DNA of 47,601 nt from Paludibacteraceae bacterium (GCA_024400115.1 JAKSNF010000017.1:1-47601); one strand, 5' to 3'. Counted from the stretch's first letter, positions 23,895 to 33,083 are shown. Notes: generated by a model from the sequence alone, not told the origin. Numbers and translations are program-made.

Positions 23895-24926
23895 TTATTT
23901 CTTTAATTTTCTTTTAATCCATCGAATGGCACGATTACGAAAACGATGTATCTTAAACCAAATGATATACAATTCAAAAGGTAGTGCTCGGTACATTTTA
24001 ACAACCTTGGTTAGGGGCACTTCGTTTCTTTCGCTTCTTACGTATTCATCCCACTCCTTTAGATGTTCTTTCGCAAAGCCTTTCGGTTGACGACTTATTT
24101 CATCATAGTGGTAAGTTACAAAACTGTTGTATAAATCAATACCAAACTCTCTCCTTTTGGTCTGTTCTTGTGGCATATTTTCCTTTAGGAAAGCTAAAGT
24201 AGCCTTAAGGACGGTTGAGACATCTCTATAGTTTTTTGCATATACTTTAGGATCATAGCTCTGTCCCTCTCGTCCTTTATAATAATTATATATGCACAAA
24301 TCATAATATACAAACGTGCGTGAGATAATGATTGCTAATCCCTCTAAAATAATATCATCGTAACGAACCTTTTCTACATAAAGAGGTAAGTGTTTTTGTA
24401 ATAATGTTGTCCTAAAAATGCAATGAGTAATATAAATGGCATTCCCAATCTGAGGAGTATGTAACCAATCGAAGGTCTCTAAATTGTATATCTCGTTCTC
24501 CTTAAGATTGATGATGCGTGATGGACTATACGTATTCGTCGCAGCATAATAGGTCTGACTATTAACGAGAACAAAATCAGTGTCAGTGTTTTGTAACTTA
24601 GAGATTAGCTTACTGAATTGGCCGGTATCGAACCAATCGTCAGAGTCGAGATAAAAGAGGAATTTACCCACAGCGAGTTCTGTGCCGTGATTCCATGCTC
24701 CGCCATGACCGCGGTTCTCTTGGTCAATGACACGAATAATGGACGGGTACTTAGCTTCATACTCTTTGGCAATGACAGCAGAGTTATCGGGCGTACCATC
24801 GTTGACAATGACGATGTCGAGTAACTCTAATTGTTCCTTATCGGGCACAATGAGAGACTCAATACATTTACGGATGTAATCCTCTACCTTATAAACGGGG
24901 ATTACGATAGATAGGAGTTTGGACAT
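23895..24926 (-). CDS. Family 2 glycosyltransferase
   Basis: Protein of 343 residues with the GT-A fold: LLSIVIPVYKVEDYIRKCIE, DIVIVNDGTPDNS, ENRGHGGAWNHG and the metal-binding DSD at residues 94-96 in FYLDSDDWFD. A basic C-terminus (RFRNRAIRWIKRKLKK) may contact the membrane. It transfers a sugar to an acceptor, probably in surface polysaccharide synthesis. It is the upstream partner of the FAD protein gene. No other polysaccharide genes are present, so this is a small cassette. Confidence 0.9.
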   Translation of the reverse strand: MSKLLSIVIPVYKVEDYIRKCIESLIVPDKEQLELLDIVIVNDGTPDNSAVIAKEYEAKYPSIIRVIDQENRGHGGAWNHGTELAVGKFLFYLDSDDWFDTGQFSKLISKLQNTDTDFVLVNSQTYYAATNTYSPSRIINLKENEIYNLETFDWLHTPQIGNAIYITHCIFRTTLLQKHLPLYVEKVRYDDIILEGLAIIISRTFVYYDLCIYNYYKGREGQSYDPKVYAKNYRDVSTVLKATLAFLKENMPQEQTKRREFGIDLYNSFVTYHYDEISRQPKGFAKEHLKEWDEYVRSERNEVPLTKVVKMYRALPFELYIIWFKIHRFRNRAIRWIKRKLKK

Positions 24927-24994
24927 ATAACTTAAGTTTTATTCATTGTTTTACAGTTATAATGTAGATAAAATAGCATTTTTTCTCAAAATAA

Positions 24995-25026
24995 TTTGCA
25001 CATATCAAAAAAAAACATTATCTTTG
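24995..25026 (+). promoter_or_regulatory. Promoter of the toxin-antitoxin pair
   Basis: TTTG 24995-24998, a 20-nt spacer starting CACATATC plus an A-tract, and TATCTTTG 25019-25026. The repeat GAAAGCATGATGCTTTC lies just downstream (about 25038-25054). It is a near-perfect palindrome (GAAAGCAT-G-ATGCTTTC) in a place suited to antitoxin binding. Confidence 0.75.
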
Positions 25027-25070
25027 CAGCCAAATTGAAAGCATGATGCTTTCTAAATGCAATCATTATT

Positions 25071-25388
25071 ATGGCACAAGCAACTATGACTGTCCGTACG
25101 GACGCAGTATTAAAAGCTACTTTTGATAGCTTATGTGAACAATTTGGCATGAGCGCTAATACCGCCATGAACATCTTCATGCGAGCCGTAGCAGAAACTC
25201 GCAGTATTCCGTTTAGAATCGGCAAAAGCAACATCTCTCCAGAAGTTCGTTATCAACAAGCTTTAGAACGAATGCACCAAGATGCAATTCGTCGCAATGA
25301 GCCAGAACTAACTTTGGAAGAAATCAATGCCGAAATTGCAGCCTACCGTGCAGAACGAGCAACTAAACGTAAAATGCAAGCTCTATGA
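25071..25388 (+). CDS. RelB/DinJ-family antitoxin
   Basis: Protein of 105 residues. The N-terminus TMTVRTDAVLKATFDSLCEQ followed by GMSANTAMNIFMRAVAETRS is the ribbon-helix-helix DNA-binding region of RelB/DinJ. The C-terminal part is acidic and helical, as expected for the toxin-wrapping segment. Antitoxins of this kind repress their own promoter, and a palindrome (about 25038-25054) lies between promoter and start codon. It overlaps the downstream toxin by 4 nt (ATGA). Confidence 0.9.
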   Translation: MAQATMTVRTDAVLKATFDSLCEQFGMSANTAMNIFMRAVAETRSIPFRIGKSNISPEVRYQQALERMHQDAIRRNEPELTLEEINAEIAAYRAERATKRKMQAL

Positions 25389-25789
25389 TTTACGTTGTAA
25401 TTGATACGAATGTCTTTGTATCGGCTTTATGGACGAAGAATAATGAAGCTCCCACATATCGTTTAGCACAACTCCTTTTAGACGGAAGACTTAAACCTTT
25501 ATACAATGAGGAGATTCTATCTGAATACAAAGATGTGTTAAATCGTGATAAGTTTGGCTTTAATAAAGCGGATGTGAAAGAAATTATCTCATCTATTAAA
25601 GAATACGGGATTGAATCTTCTCGCGTTCCTTTTGACGAGCCAATGCTTGATGAAGATGATCGCGTATTCTACGAAGTCACTCTCAGCAAGGATGATGCCT
25701 ATCTTGTAACCGGTAATCAAAAACATTTCCCTAAGACACTTATGGTAGTGACACCTGCGGAAATGTTAGAGATTCTGGAGCAAGATTAA
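25385..25789 (+). CDS. PIN-domain toxin
   Basis: Protein of 134 residues, a probable ribonuclease toxin. The start MIYVVIDTNVFVSALWTKN carries the first PIN acidic residue (D8 in IDTNVFVSAL). Further conserved acidic residues are in YNEEILSEYKDVL and DEDDRVFYEV, and DDAYLVTGNQKHFP is the terminal PIN block. PIN toxins cut tRNA, rRNA or mRNA; the target here cannot be told. It is translationally coupled to the RelB/DinJ-type antitoxin. RelB antitoxins classically pair with RelE, so this is a mixed module. Confidence 0.9.
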   Translation: MIYVVIDTNVFVSALWTKNNEAPTYRLAQLLLDGRLKPLYNEEILSEYKDVLNRDKFGFNKADVKEIISSIKEYGIESSRVPFDEPMLDEDDRVFYEVTLSKDDAYLVTGNQKHFPKTLMVVTPAEMLEILEQD

Positions 25790-25935
25790 TTTTCTCTACA
25801 TTATTTCAAAGGTCACTTGCATTATTTATAGTCTCATGCTTGACTATCTTCTCTTTCTTTCTCTTCCTCCCTCATCGAGAGGTTAAAAGTTATTTATACT
25901 TACATCCTACGAAGTGGTCCCGATACTGATATTGT

Positions 25936-26082
25936 TTACTCATTATTCTTGATATCCGCACTCACGTGCGTGGATGCTTGCCTCTTTTCTTCCATCTCTG
26001 CTTCATAGCAGGCACGGGCATAGCGTTCTTGCGGAGACTCCCTCCGAAATAAATCAATCAAATCCGAAAATAATCCTAACAT
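25936..26082 (-). CDS. Small protein of unknown function (uncertain)
   Basis: A 48-residue frame from ATG 26082, MLGLFSDLIDLFRRESPQER, continuing with ARACYEAEMEEKRQ. The amphipathic start followed by a charged helix looks protein-like. A longer version starting at 26184 has an unconvincing N-terminus. It lies downstream of the structured RNA candidate on the same strand. There is no clear promoter or ribosome-binding site, so it may be spurious. Confidence 0.35.
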   Translation of the reverse strand: MLGLFSDLIDLFRRESPQERYARACYEAEMEEKRQASTHVSADIKNNE

Positions 26083-26240
26083 AATCCGTATATATTTTAT
26101 CAATTTTATCTTACACCCTACGTACATCCACCGAAGTGCTACGTTAGGAGGAAGCACTATACAGCCTATTATCTCTACAAACAAACATGCACGCAGACAT
26201 ATGGTCGTCTACGTGCAAAAAATAGCGTATAATAATGGAT

Positions 26241-26275
26241 AAAAAAAACGCGGATTCCTGCTCTGCTTATCCGCT
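26241..26275 (-). terminator. Intrinsic terminator of the structured RNA candidate
   Basis: GCGGAT/ATCCGC stem (26250-26255 with 26269-26274), followed on the minus strand by G and eight T. It directly abuts the closing stem of the RNA. Confidence 0.65.
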
Positions 26276-26446
26276 ATCTGAGGTCCTGAGATTACCTATA
26301 GTCTCGAATAAGCATTAGAAATCCACGCGTGCGTATATATAATTAAGGTATATACGACCATGGACATCTACCACTTACTTGTTTTCGAAGACTAATTATG
26401 AAATTTCTCAGGTTTCAGATAGTCGATAACAAGCGTTAGTAAACGC
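26241..26446 (-). ncRNA. Candidate rod-like structured RNA, possibly 6S-like
   Basis: A closing stem pairs 26274-26291 (CTATCTG and CCTGAGA parts) with 26406-26422. A second stem pairs TAGTCTCGAA (26299-26308) with TTCGAAGACTA (26384-26394, one bulge). Large unpaired stretches follow on both sides. The tip is an 8-bp hairpin, CGTATATA/TATATACG (26332-26356). A terminator follows at 26241-26275. Upstream on the minus strand, TTTG (complement 26480-26483) and TATTCGCG (26452-26459) are 20 nt apart, a weak promoter. A rod with a central bubble of about 200 nt recalls 6S RNA. Identity is unproven. Confidence 0.45.
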
Positions 26447-26623
26447 CGTTTCGCGAATAGTTTTGGGATTATTGAGGAACAAAACCAACTTGTTCGCGAT
26501 AATATATGTCCCGAAATCTCACTAAGGCGAGTATCGCGAGAGAGACACTACCCTCCCCTCACCCTGCGTGGATTCCGTTATTTCCCCTATTTAACGTCAG
26601 TGGGTGACAATGGAAGTGCCTCC

Positions 26624-28150
26624 TTACTTAGCTACGTTGACGGCACGGACTTCGCGGATGACAGTAACCTTCACTTGACCCGGATAAGTCATCTCATCCT
26701 GAATCTTCTTGGCGAGGTCAAAACTTAACAACTCCGTATCCTTATCCGAAATCTTATCAGCACCTACAATGACACGCAATTCGCGACCAGCTTGCAGAGC
26801 ATAGGTCTTAATAACACCCGGGAAGGACATAGCCATATTCTCAAGGTCATTGAGACGCTTAACATACGTTTCCACAATCTCGCGACGAGCACCCGGACGA
26901 GCACCCGAGATAGCGTCACACGCTTGTACGATAGGCGCAATAAGTGTGGTCATCTCGCACTCCTCGTGGTGAGCACCAACGGCATTGCAGATATCGGGTT
27001 TCTCTCCGTACTTCTCGCACAGTTTCATACCTAATTCGGCGTGCGGCAGTTCCTCCTCGTTCTCAGCCACTTTACCTATATCGTGCAACAGACCGGCACG
27101 GCGAGCAGCCTTCGGGTTGATACCTAACTCCGATGCCATAACGGCACAGAGGTTAGCCGTCTCACGCGAGTGCTGCAAGAGGTTCTGACCATAAGAGGAA
27201 CGATATTTCATCTTACCAATGAGACGAATCAGTTCAGGATGCAGACCGTGGATACCGAGGTCGATAGTGGTACGTTTACCCGTTTCAATCATCTCGTCCT
27301 CTACCTGTTTCTCCACCTTAGCCACCACTTCCTCAATACGAGCGGGGTGGATACGACCGTCTTGTACCAGTTGGTGCAGGCTGAGACGTGCTATCTCACG
27401 ACGGATAGGATCATAACCGGAGATAGTGATGGCTTCCGGCGTATCATCCACAACGAACTCAACGCCCGTAGCTGCCTCCAAAGCGCGGATATTACGTCCC
27501 TCACGACCGATAATACGTCCCTTCACTTCCTCATTGTCTATATGGAAGACGGAAACAGCATTCTCTGCGGTCGTCTCCGAAGCAACACGCTGAATGGTTT
27601 GGATAACGATTTTCTTAGCCTCATTATTAGCATTGAGACGAGCCTCGTCCATGATCTCGTTGATATACGCCATGGCGTTGGTCTTAGCCTCATCCTTGAG
27701 AGCCTCGATGAGTTGTTTCTTAGCCTCCTCAGCGGACATGCCGGACAATTGCTCCAATTGTTGCTGAGCTTGCTTATGCATCTTCTCTGTCTCGGTTTGT
27801 TTGTACTCGATCGCTTTCTCGCGTTGCTCGAGTTGCTGCAAGGATTGGTTCAGTTCGTTCTGTTGACGTTGCAAGTCGCCTTGACGCTGATTGAGGTTTT
27901 GCTCACGTTGGTTGAGTGACTGCTCACGCGCTTGCTTGCGCTGTTCGTCAGCCCGAACGGCATTGTCATGTTCTAACTTGAGGGCGATAAACTTCTCCTT
28001 CGCCTCGATGATCTTTTGGTTCTTGATTACTTCTGCCTCTTTCTCAGCCTTACGAATCATGCCTGCTGATGTATAGCGGAAAATCAAGAAACAGATAACG
28101 GCACCTAAGACGAGAGCCGCCACTGCGATGATAATGGTTGTAATTGTCAT
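26624..28150 (-). CDS. rny: Ribonuclease Y
   Basis: Membrane-anchored endoribonuclease of mRNA turnover, 508 residues. An N-terminal helix ([19 protein letters not shown]) is followed by a long coiled coil rich in Gln/Glu (about residues 35-150). The KH domain ([21 protein letters not shown]) and the HD domain with LLHDIGK and AHHEE complete the family's domain order. It is the last gene of the zapB-like/zapA/rny group. Its 3' side is a gap of about 830 nt holding the structured RNA candidate. Confidence 0.96.
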   Translation of the reverse strand: MTITTIIIAVAALVLGAVICFLIFRYTSAGMIRKAEKEAEVIKNQKIIEAKEKFIALKLEHDNAVRADEQRKQAREQSLNQREQNLNQRQGDLQRQQNELNQSLQQLEQREKAIEYKQTETEKMHKQAQQQLEQLSGMSAEEAKKQLIEALKDEAKTNAMAYINEIMDEARLNANNEAKKIVIQTIQRVASETTAENAVSVFHIDNEEVKGRIIGREGRNIRALEAATGVEFVVDDTPEAITISGYDPIRREIARLSLHQLVQDGRIHPARIEEVVAKVEKQVEDEMIETGKRTTIDLGIHGLHPELIRLIGKMKYRSSYGQNLLQHSRETANLCAVMASELGINPKAARRAGLLHDIGKVAENEEELPHAELGMKLCEKYGEKPDICNAVGAHHEECEMTTLIAPIVQACDAISGARPGARREIVETYVKRLNDLENMAMSFPGVIKTYALQAGRELRVIVGADKISDKDTELLSFDLAKKIQDEMTYPGQVKVTVIREVRAVNVAK

Positions 28151-28171
28151 TTTGATTTACGATTTAGTTAT

Positions 28172-28468
28172 TTACGATTTACTATTTATTGAACCATTGA
28201 TTAGTTCATTGATGGCTTGTATTTTCTCATTTACGGATTTGAGACTCTTTTCACGTTCGTCATTCTTCAGGTTCACCGCTGCCTCCAATGCCACATATAA
28301 CCACAGTTCCCCTACCGTCTTAGACGGGTTACGACGCTGATAGACATGATAGCGCTCGTTCAGCAGTTCTGCCGCCTCACGGTAGATAGACTCCTTATCC
28401 GCAGGCACGTTCAGTGCCACGTTGTGGGTGTCGAATTTCAGGACGATATGCTGTTGTCTTTCAGACAT
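28172..28468 (-). CDS. zapA: Cell division protein ZapA
   Basis: Protein of 98 residues of the ZapA family, which binds FtsZ and bundles protofilaments at the division site. The start HIVLKFDTHNVALNVPADKE, then YREAAELLNERYHVYQRR, and the C-terminal coiled coil fit the family. It follows a small coiled-coil gene and precedes rny by about 20 nt, an order I associate with Bacteroidales. The segment before its start codon is a heptamer array. Confidence 0.88.
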   Translation of the reverse strand: MSERQQHIVLKFDTHNVALNVPADKESIYREAAELLNERYHVYQRRNPSKTVGELWLYVALEAAVNLKNDEREKSLKSVNEKIQAINELINGSINSKS

Positions 28469-28530
28469 AGTGTAGAGTGGAGAGTTTAGTGTTTAGAGTA
28501 GCCGTCTAGTTGTATAGTTTATAGTTTATT
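28469..28530. repeat. Heptamer array with 14-bp core before zapA
   Basis: AGTGTAG, AGTGGAG and AGTTTAG-type words surround GTAGCCGTCTAGTT (28498-28511), identical to the core at 586-599. The array includes the stop codon of the gene upstream. Confidence 0.9.
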
Positions 28531-28807
28531 AGTGTTTTAGTACTTCGATGGCTTGGTCCACGCGAGCAATGAGAGCTGAAATCTGCTGTTTAGCTTTTTC
28601 CCTATTCTCAGGCGTGGTGGTTAACGTATGAGCCGTTCTGAGTTGGCGCAACTCTTGCTGTAGGCTATTCAACTCGCTATGCGAACGTACAATCTCTTGC
28701 CGCTGCTCATCATTAGTCAAGAGCAACGCCTTGTTGGCTTGTTCCAATTCGTCACATCGCGCAATGAGAGCACGTACGTTCTGCTCGAGTTGATCAAGGG
28801 AGTGCAT
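28529..28807 (-). CDS. Coiled-coil protein, ZapB-like by position
   Basis: A 92-residue, almost entirely helical protein with heptad-type spacing (LDQLEQNVRALIARCDELEQ, then ELNSLQQELRQLR). There is no signal peptide. It sits directly upstream of zapA, so a division-ring accessory role like ZapB is plausible but inferred from position and coiled coil alone. The preceding gap is a heptamer array. Confidence 0.75.
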   Translation of the reverse strand: MHSLDQLEQNVRALIARCDELEQANKALLLTNDEQRQEIVRSHSELNSLQQELRQLRTAHTLTTTPENREKAKQQISALIARVDQAIEVLKH

Positions 28808-28808
28808 A

Positions 28809-28850
28809 GTTCAGAGTGCTGAGTGCAGAGTTCAGAGTGCAGAGTTAGAA
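28809..28850. repeat. GTGCAGA/GTTCAGA heptamer array
   Basis: Six contiguous 7-nt words (GTTCAGA, GTGCTGA, GTGCAGA, GTTCAGA, GTGCAGA, GTTAGAA) fill the gap and supply the stop codon of the DUF3078 gene. Confidence 0.92.
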
Positions 28851-29939
28851 ACTGTAACCCACACCTATACCAAGGTTGCCAAGGAACTGAACACGCTCGT
28901 GAGCATTATTACCGTCCTTATCAGCAATCATTTGACCATTGACATACTTGAGGTCGGTATAGAGAGTAACATTGAGCACTTTGAGGAATTGATAACTCAG
29001 CGTTACGTTCCAGTCAACATCGAAATTACCGAAACGACGACCGTTATCACGATAACCGGCTTGGTTATACAAATCCTTTACTTCGGGAGTTAATGCTTGA
29101 TACTCCGTCTCGGTAATAAAGCCCTTTTGCTCGCCAAGTTCTCCACCTACGAATTGATACATCTGTACCTTATCCCATTGGTAAGGAGTGAAAAGGGTTA
29201 AGTTGGACATTAAGGTGAGGTCTTTGTACTTATAGTTCAAAGCAGCCTTGATATTGAGACCTAACTCAGCGCGATAGTTACGATAAACTTTGTTGTTTGC
29301 ATCATCGAAATACCATGTTCCGTAAGACTCTTGGAGTTGTTGACGAAGCTCCACTTCACCGGGTTGCGAGTATTTCTCATTTACCTTATCGCTAACATAA
29401 GCCGTCGAGATACGACCGGAAACGGGCGACATATAGAGGGAGAAGAAGTCCACGGGTTTGTAATCAAAACCGACCGAGATGTCCGTGTAAGACGGAGCTA
29501 AGATATTACTGATAATCGGGTCGAAATTGTCATCACCACTATAGTTACGACCAAGGTCAAACTGCGTGTGGAAACCGGCATTAACGGTCAGATACCACTT
29601 GGGTTGGAAAGCCCAACCAAACTTAGTATCAAAATTGAGGTGGTCAGAGGTTTTTTGCGTTTTGTCGTACTTTTGGTCGATGAAGGTCAGTCCGTAATCA
29701 ATATCCAAAACGGCATCCCAACTGAGGTTATTCTTCTCATAACCCACGTTGAACTTACCAAAGATATCTCCTGCGATATTGTTATTACCACCGGCTGCCC
29801 AGTTAACCATACCTGTTCCGTTAGCGTTCAAACCGATAACGCCGGAGTATTTCCAATTCTTGGGTTGTTCGGCTTCGTCTTGTGCAAAAGCCATTGTGAA
29901 AGTAGTTAAAGCAGCTACTAAGAATAAAGTTTTTTTCAT
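28845..29939 (-). CDS. DUF3078 outer-membrane protein
   Basis: Protein of 364 residues with signal peptide MKKTLFLVAALTTFTMAFAQ and alternating beta-strand segments ending in aromatic residues (LGIGVGYSF at the end), as in small outer-membrane barrels. NWAAGGNNNIAGDIFGKF and LTVNAGFHTQFDLG are typical of DUF3078, a Bacteroidetes family of unknown function. A second member lies at 35503-36666. It is between the PfpI gene (34 nt upstream) and the zap genes. Confidence 0.85.
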   Translation of the reverse strand: MKKTLFLVAALTTFTMAFAQDEAEQPKNWKYSGVIGLNANGTGMVNWAAGGNNNIAGDIFGKFNVGYEKNNLSWDAVLDIDYGLTFIDQKYDKTQKTSDHLNFDTKFGWAFQPKWYLTVNAGFHTQFDLGRNYSGDDNFDPIISNILAPSYTDISVGFDYKPVDFFSLYMSPVSGRISTAYVSDKVNEKYSQPGEVELRQQLQESYGTWYFDDANNKVYRNYRAELGLNIKAALNYKYKDLTLMSNLTLFTPYQWDKVQMYQFVGGELGEQKGFITETEYQALTPEVKDLYNQAGYRDNGRRFGNFDVDWNVTLSYQFLKVLNVTLYTDLKYVNGQMIADKDGNNAHERVQFLGNLGIGVGYSF

Positions 29940-29972
29940 ACTTATAAAATTTGTAATTTGTGATTTTTAATA

Positions 29973-30500
29973 TTAATATTGGGCAGCGTCATAAACCTGA
30001 TCGGCAATGTCGCTACCAGCTAATTTCTCAATGATACAGAAAGCGAAGTCGGAACTCAGTCCGGGACCTTTCGCTGTGATGATATTATGTGATTCGATTA
30101 CTAAGCCACCAAGAAAACTCTCCCCGAGATAGTTCTCAAATCCGGGATAGCAGGTAGCTTGTTTACCTTCTAAAATGCCCAATTTACCTAATACAGAGGG
30201 GGCATAGCAAATGGCGGCAATGAGTTTATTCTCCGCATTATGCTTAACGAGCAAGTCCGTCAAGGCTTTGCAGTCCTCCAAATGGCTGGCACCACCCGGC
30301 AGAATCAGCATATTAGCATCGGAGAAATCAATATCTTCCATCAATCTATCCGCCTGCACAGCAACCTTATGTGCGCCAAGAACCATCGGCTTACCGGTGA
30401 TACTGACGGTGGTGAGTTCAATGTTAGCGCGACGCAATAAATCAATCGTCGTAATGGCCTCTATCTCTTCAAAGCCATTGTCAAGAAATAAATAATTCAT
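29973..30500 (-). CDS. DJ-1/PfpI family protein
   Basis: Protein of 175 residues of the DJ-1/ThiJ/PfpI superfamily. The conserved glutamate is in DNGFEEIEAIT, and the nucleophile elbow cysteine is in LIAAICYAPSVLGKLG, where most relatives have AICAAP. GPGLSSDFAF near the end is typical. Roles in the family include glyoxalase or deglycase-like activity and stress protection; which applies cannot be told. It is the last gene of the pdxJ-exbB-exbD-tonB operon, 2 nt after tonB. Confidence 0.9.
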   Translation of the reverse strand: MNYLFLDNGFEEIEAITTIDLLRRANIELTTVSITGKPMVLGAHKVAVQADRLMEDIDFSDANMLILPGGASHLEDCKALTDLLVKHNAENKLIAAICYAPSVLGKLGILEGKQATCYPGFENYLGESFLGGLVIESHNIITAKGPGLSSDFAFCIIEKLAGSDIADQVYDAAQY

Positions 30501-30502
30501 TC

Positions 30503-31282
30503 TTACTTGAGTTTAAAATAATATGTAATCTTACCCATCTGCAATGTAGGTTTATCAGTTGGGTTAAATTTCGCTTTATAAGCGGCAGCAATCGCAGCTT
30601 GTTGTAGGGCATATTCTCCGGTATCCGTACCCGTTCCCACTTTAGCAGAAACGACCTTACCATCCTTATCCACCATTATATCTACAACCACCTTTCCTTC
30701 TTTTTGTATTCCCTTGGCAGGAACAGGAAGGTCTCCCACAATACTTCGTCCGGCTAAAGAGTAATAATTCTCGCCTATCGGTGTCGTACCCAATGTCGGG
30801 TTTCCTTGATGCTGTTCTCCCGTACCCGTGCCGCTGCCGGAAGTAGGTTCTGAAGAAGTGCCAAAGAGTGACCCCATCGCATTAGCGCGGGCAATCGCTT
30901 GTTCACGACGTTCCCGTTCGGCGGCCTCTTCTGCCTCTTTCTTCTTACGCTCCGCCTCTGCTTGGTCTATCTTAGGGGTTTCTTCCTTACGTTGCTCTGG
31001 CACCTGAAGCGACTCTTCGTCCTCTTGCGTTATCATATCGTTATTCGAAGGACGAGAGGGAGCAGAAGGTTGATACAGGTTCTGTTCCTCTTGCGGAGCG
31101 GGCTCTTTGGTAGGCTGATAGCCACCGCCATCTTCGACCACGCCAAAGGCGACTTCGATACCTTCGTCTTCTTGCACTTGGGGAGCTGCTATCTGCACGT
31201 AAAAAAGAAGCAGGAGCAGGAGCACGATAGCCACGATAGTACCAACGGTAGCGTAAATATGTGATTTAATTTCGATAGTCAT
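30503..31282 (-). CDS. tonB: TonB-family energy transducer
   Basis: Protein of 259 residues. An N-terminal helix (YATVGTIVAIVLLLLLLFYV) is followed by a Pro/Glu/Lys-rich and coiled periplasmic linker (KKKEAEEAAERERREQAI). The C-terminal TonB fold is GKVVVDIMVDKDGKVVSAKV and ends KITYYFKLK. It couples the proton gradient, through ExbB/ExbD, to outer-membrane receptors such as the one at 43422-45479. It overlaps exbD by 4 nt. The C-terminal domain is short, like TolA/TonB hybrids of Bacteroidetes. Confidence 0.88.
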   Translation of the reverse strand: MTIEIKSHIYATVGTIVAIVLLLLLLFYVQIAAPQVQEDEGIEVAFGVVEDGGGYQPTKEPAPQEEQNLYQPSAPSRPSNNDMITQEDEESLQVPEQRKEETPKIDQAEAERKKKEAEEAAERERREQAIARANAMGSLFGTSSEPTSGSGTGTGEQHQGNPTLGTTPIGENYYSLAGRSIVGDLPVPAKGIQKEGKVVVDIMVDKDGKVVSAKVGTGTDTGEYALQQAAIAAAYKAKFNPTDKPTLQMGKITYYFKLK

Positions 31283-31683
31283 CGTTTCGTAGCCAAAACA
31301 ACTTTCATTTTATACTCATTGGCTATATCCAGCACCTTAACGACCTCTTTGTAAGCAATATCTTGGTCAGCGTGCAAAGCCACATACATGGTAGAATCTT
31401 GCTGCTGAATACTGCAAAGATAAGCCTCTAAGTCGTCCGGACTGATAGCAATCGGTTTCTCTTTACCCAAAGCCACAAAGTAATTGCCCACATTATCAAT
31501 GCTCACTTTAGCTACCACTTGACGGGTAGTCGTTTTAGCACGTGCTTGGGGCAGATTGATCTTCATATCGTTGGGTGAAGACATGGTACTTGCCATCACA
31601 AAGAACAGCAAGAGCAGGAAGATAAGGTCCGTCATGGATGACATGGCGAACATAGCTTCCACTTTATTTCTACGTTTAAACAT
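31279..31683 (-). CDS. exbD: Biopolymer transport protein ExbD
   Basis: Protein of 134 residues with one N-terminal membrane helix (MSSMTDLIFLLLLFFVMAST) that carries the essential aspartate of the proton channel. A periplasmic domain follows (TMYVALHADQDIAYKEVVKV). It works with ExbB and TonB in the inner membrane. The gap to exbB is 1 nt and it overlaps tonB by 4 nt, so it is clearly co-translated. Confidence 0.93.
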   Translation of the reverse strand: MFKRRNKVEAMFAMSSMTDLIFLLLLFFVMASTMSSPNDMKINLPQARAKTTTRQVVAKVSIDNVGNYFVALGKEKPIAISPDDLEAYLCSIQQQDSTMYVALHADQDIAYKEVVKVLDIANEYKMKVVLATKR

Positions 31684-31684
31684 A

Positions 31685-32374
31685 TTAAGCAGGTTCGTTC
31701 ATTAAGTCCATAAACTCCATTGTCTTCGCCTCCAAACGACGAACAACACGGTCAATACGAGCAACCAAGAAATTGTAAGCAAACATAGCTAAGATACCCA
31801 CAATCAGACCACCAATGGTAGTTACCATGGCTTGGTACATACCTTCACTAAGAGCGCTCATCTCAATGATACCACTGGCATTCTGCGCCATGTTGTAGAA
31901 GGTCTGAACCATACCGATTACAGTACCTAAGAAACCGAGCATAGGAGCTCCGGCAGCGATGGTAGCCATGATAACGAGGTTCTTCTCCAAATTAGCGACC
32001 TCCAAGTTTCCGACATTCTCCACAGCCACTTGTACATCTTGCATCGGGCGACCGATACGAGTAATGCCCTTCTCTACCAAACGAGCAGAGGGGGTATTTA
32101 CGGTCTTACACAGTTTTTGCGCTGACTCGATATTGCCATCGTGAATAAAATCACGAATCTTGTTCATAAACGTCTTGTCATCCTTACCGGCAGCGGAGAT
32201 AACCACCATACGCTCAATAAAGATATACAGCGCACCAATGAGCAGAACGCCCAACACAATCATAATCCAGCCACCATAATGGGCCATAGTAAAGAGGTTC
32301 ATAGACTCTTGAACGGGTTCCTCTATCACCTCAGGGGGTAACATCTCGAGGGTGTCAACAATTTGTAATAGCAT
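31685..32374 (-). CDS. exbB: MotA/TolQ/ExbB proton channel protein
   Basis: Protein of 229 residues with three membrane helices: [40 protein letters not shown] and [20 protein letters not shown]. The conserved [18 protein letters not shown] is the TolQ/ExbB signature. It forms the pentameric channel around ExbD. Its start codon overlaps the end of pdxJ by 20 nt, so expression is coupled to that gene. Confidence 0.93.
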   Translation of the reverse strand: MLLQIVDTLEMLPPEVIEEPVQESMNLFTMAHYGGWIMIVLGVLLIGALYIFIERMVVISAAGKDDKTFMNKIRDFIHDGNIESAQKLCKTVNTPSARLVEKGITRIGRPMQDVQVAVENVGNLEVANLEKNLVIMATIAAGAPMLGFLGTVIGMVQTFYNMAQNASGIIEMSALSEGMYQAMVTTIGGLIVGILAMFAYNFLVARIDRVVRRLEAKTMEFMDLMNEPA

Positions 32375-33074
32375 ATAAATAACGTTTAATAGTTTGTTCT
32401 ATTCCTAAATAAAGGGCATCCGCAATGACCGCATGACCAATACTCACCTCATCCACCCACGGAAAAGCGGTAATGAACGCGTTAAGGTTACGCAGATTAA
32501 GGTCATGACCGGCATTCAGCCCCAATCCGACTTCTTTAGCTTTCTGAGCCGCAGGACGATACATAGCGATAGCCGCCTCAGGGTCTTTGTCATACAACTC
32601 AGCATACGGACCGGTGTAAAGCTCTACCCTATCGGCGCCCGTCTTAGCCGCAGCCTCCACCATAAGAGGGTCTGCATCCACAAAGATACTCACGCGTATT
32701 CCGCGCGTATGAAAAAAGGAAACGATAGAGCGTAATTCATCCTCATGCGCCACCGTATTCCAGCCATGGTTAGAGGTCAACTGAGCCGGATCATCGGGAA
32801 CGAGCGTGACCTGCGTAGGCTGCACCTCGCTCACTAATTGCATAAACGCTTCCGTCGGATTACCCTCGATATTAAACTCGGTGGTAATCAACTTCTTCAA
32901 TGCATAAACATCGGCTCTGCGTATATGGCGCTCATCGGGACGAGGATGAACCGTAATCCCTTGCGCACCAAAGCGTTCACAATCCATAGCAAACTGCTCC
33001 ACATCGGGCAGATTGGCGCCTCTCGCATTGCGCAAGGTCGCCACTTTATTGATATTAATGCTGAGTCTAGTCAT
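32355..33074 (-). CDS. pdxJ: Pyridoxine 5'-phosphate synthase
   Basis: TIM-barrel enzyme that condenses 1-deoxyxylulose 5-phosphate with 3-amino-2-oxopropyl phosphate in vitamin B6 synthesis. With start ATG 33074 ([19 protein letters not shown]) it is 239 residues, the standard length; the longer upstream frame adds only promoter sequence. Motifs are [18 protein letters not shown], the catalytic glutamate in TEFNIEGNP, and LNAGHDLNL. It heads the leftward operon with exbBD-tonB. The predicted transcription start lies about 4 nt before the ATG. Confidence 0.95.
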   Translation of the reverse strand: MTRLSININKVATLRNARGANLPDVEQFAMDCERFGAQGITVHPRPDERHIRRADVYALKKLITTEFNIEGNPTEAFMQLVSEVQPTQVTLVPDDPAQLTSNHGWNTVAHEDELRSIVSFFHTRGIRVSIFVDADPLMVEAAAKTGADRVELYTGPYAELYDKDPEAAIAMYRPAAQKAKEVGLGLNAGHDLNLRNLNAFITAFPWVDEVSIGHAVIADALYLGIEQTIKRYLYAITNC

Positions 33075-33083
33075 AAAACGCGG

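Noticed and set aside
26241..26446. tmRNA or RNase P RNA in the gap after rny
   Set aside because: None of the sequence signatures (tRNA-like ends, GAGGAAAGTCC-type core) could be found on either strand.
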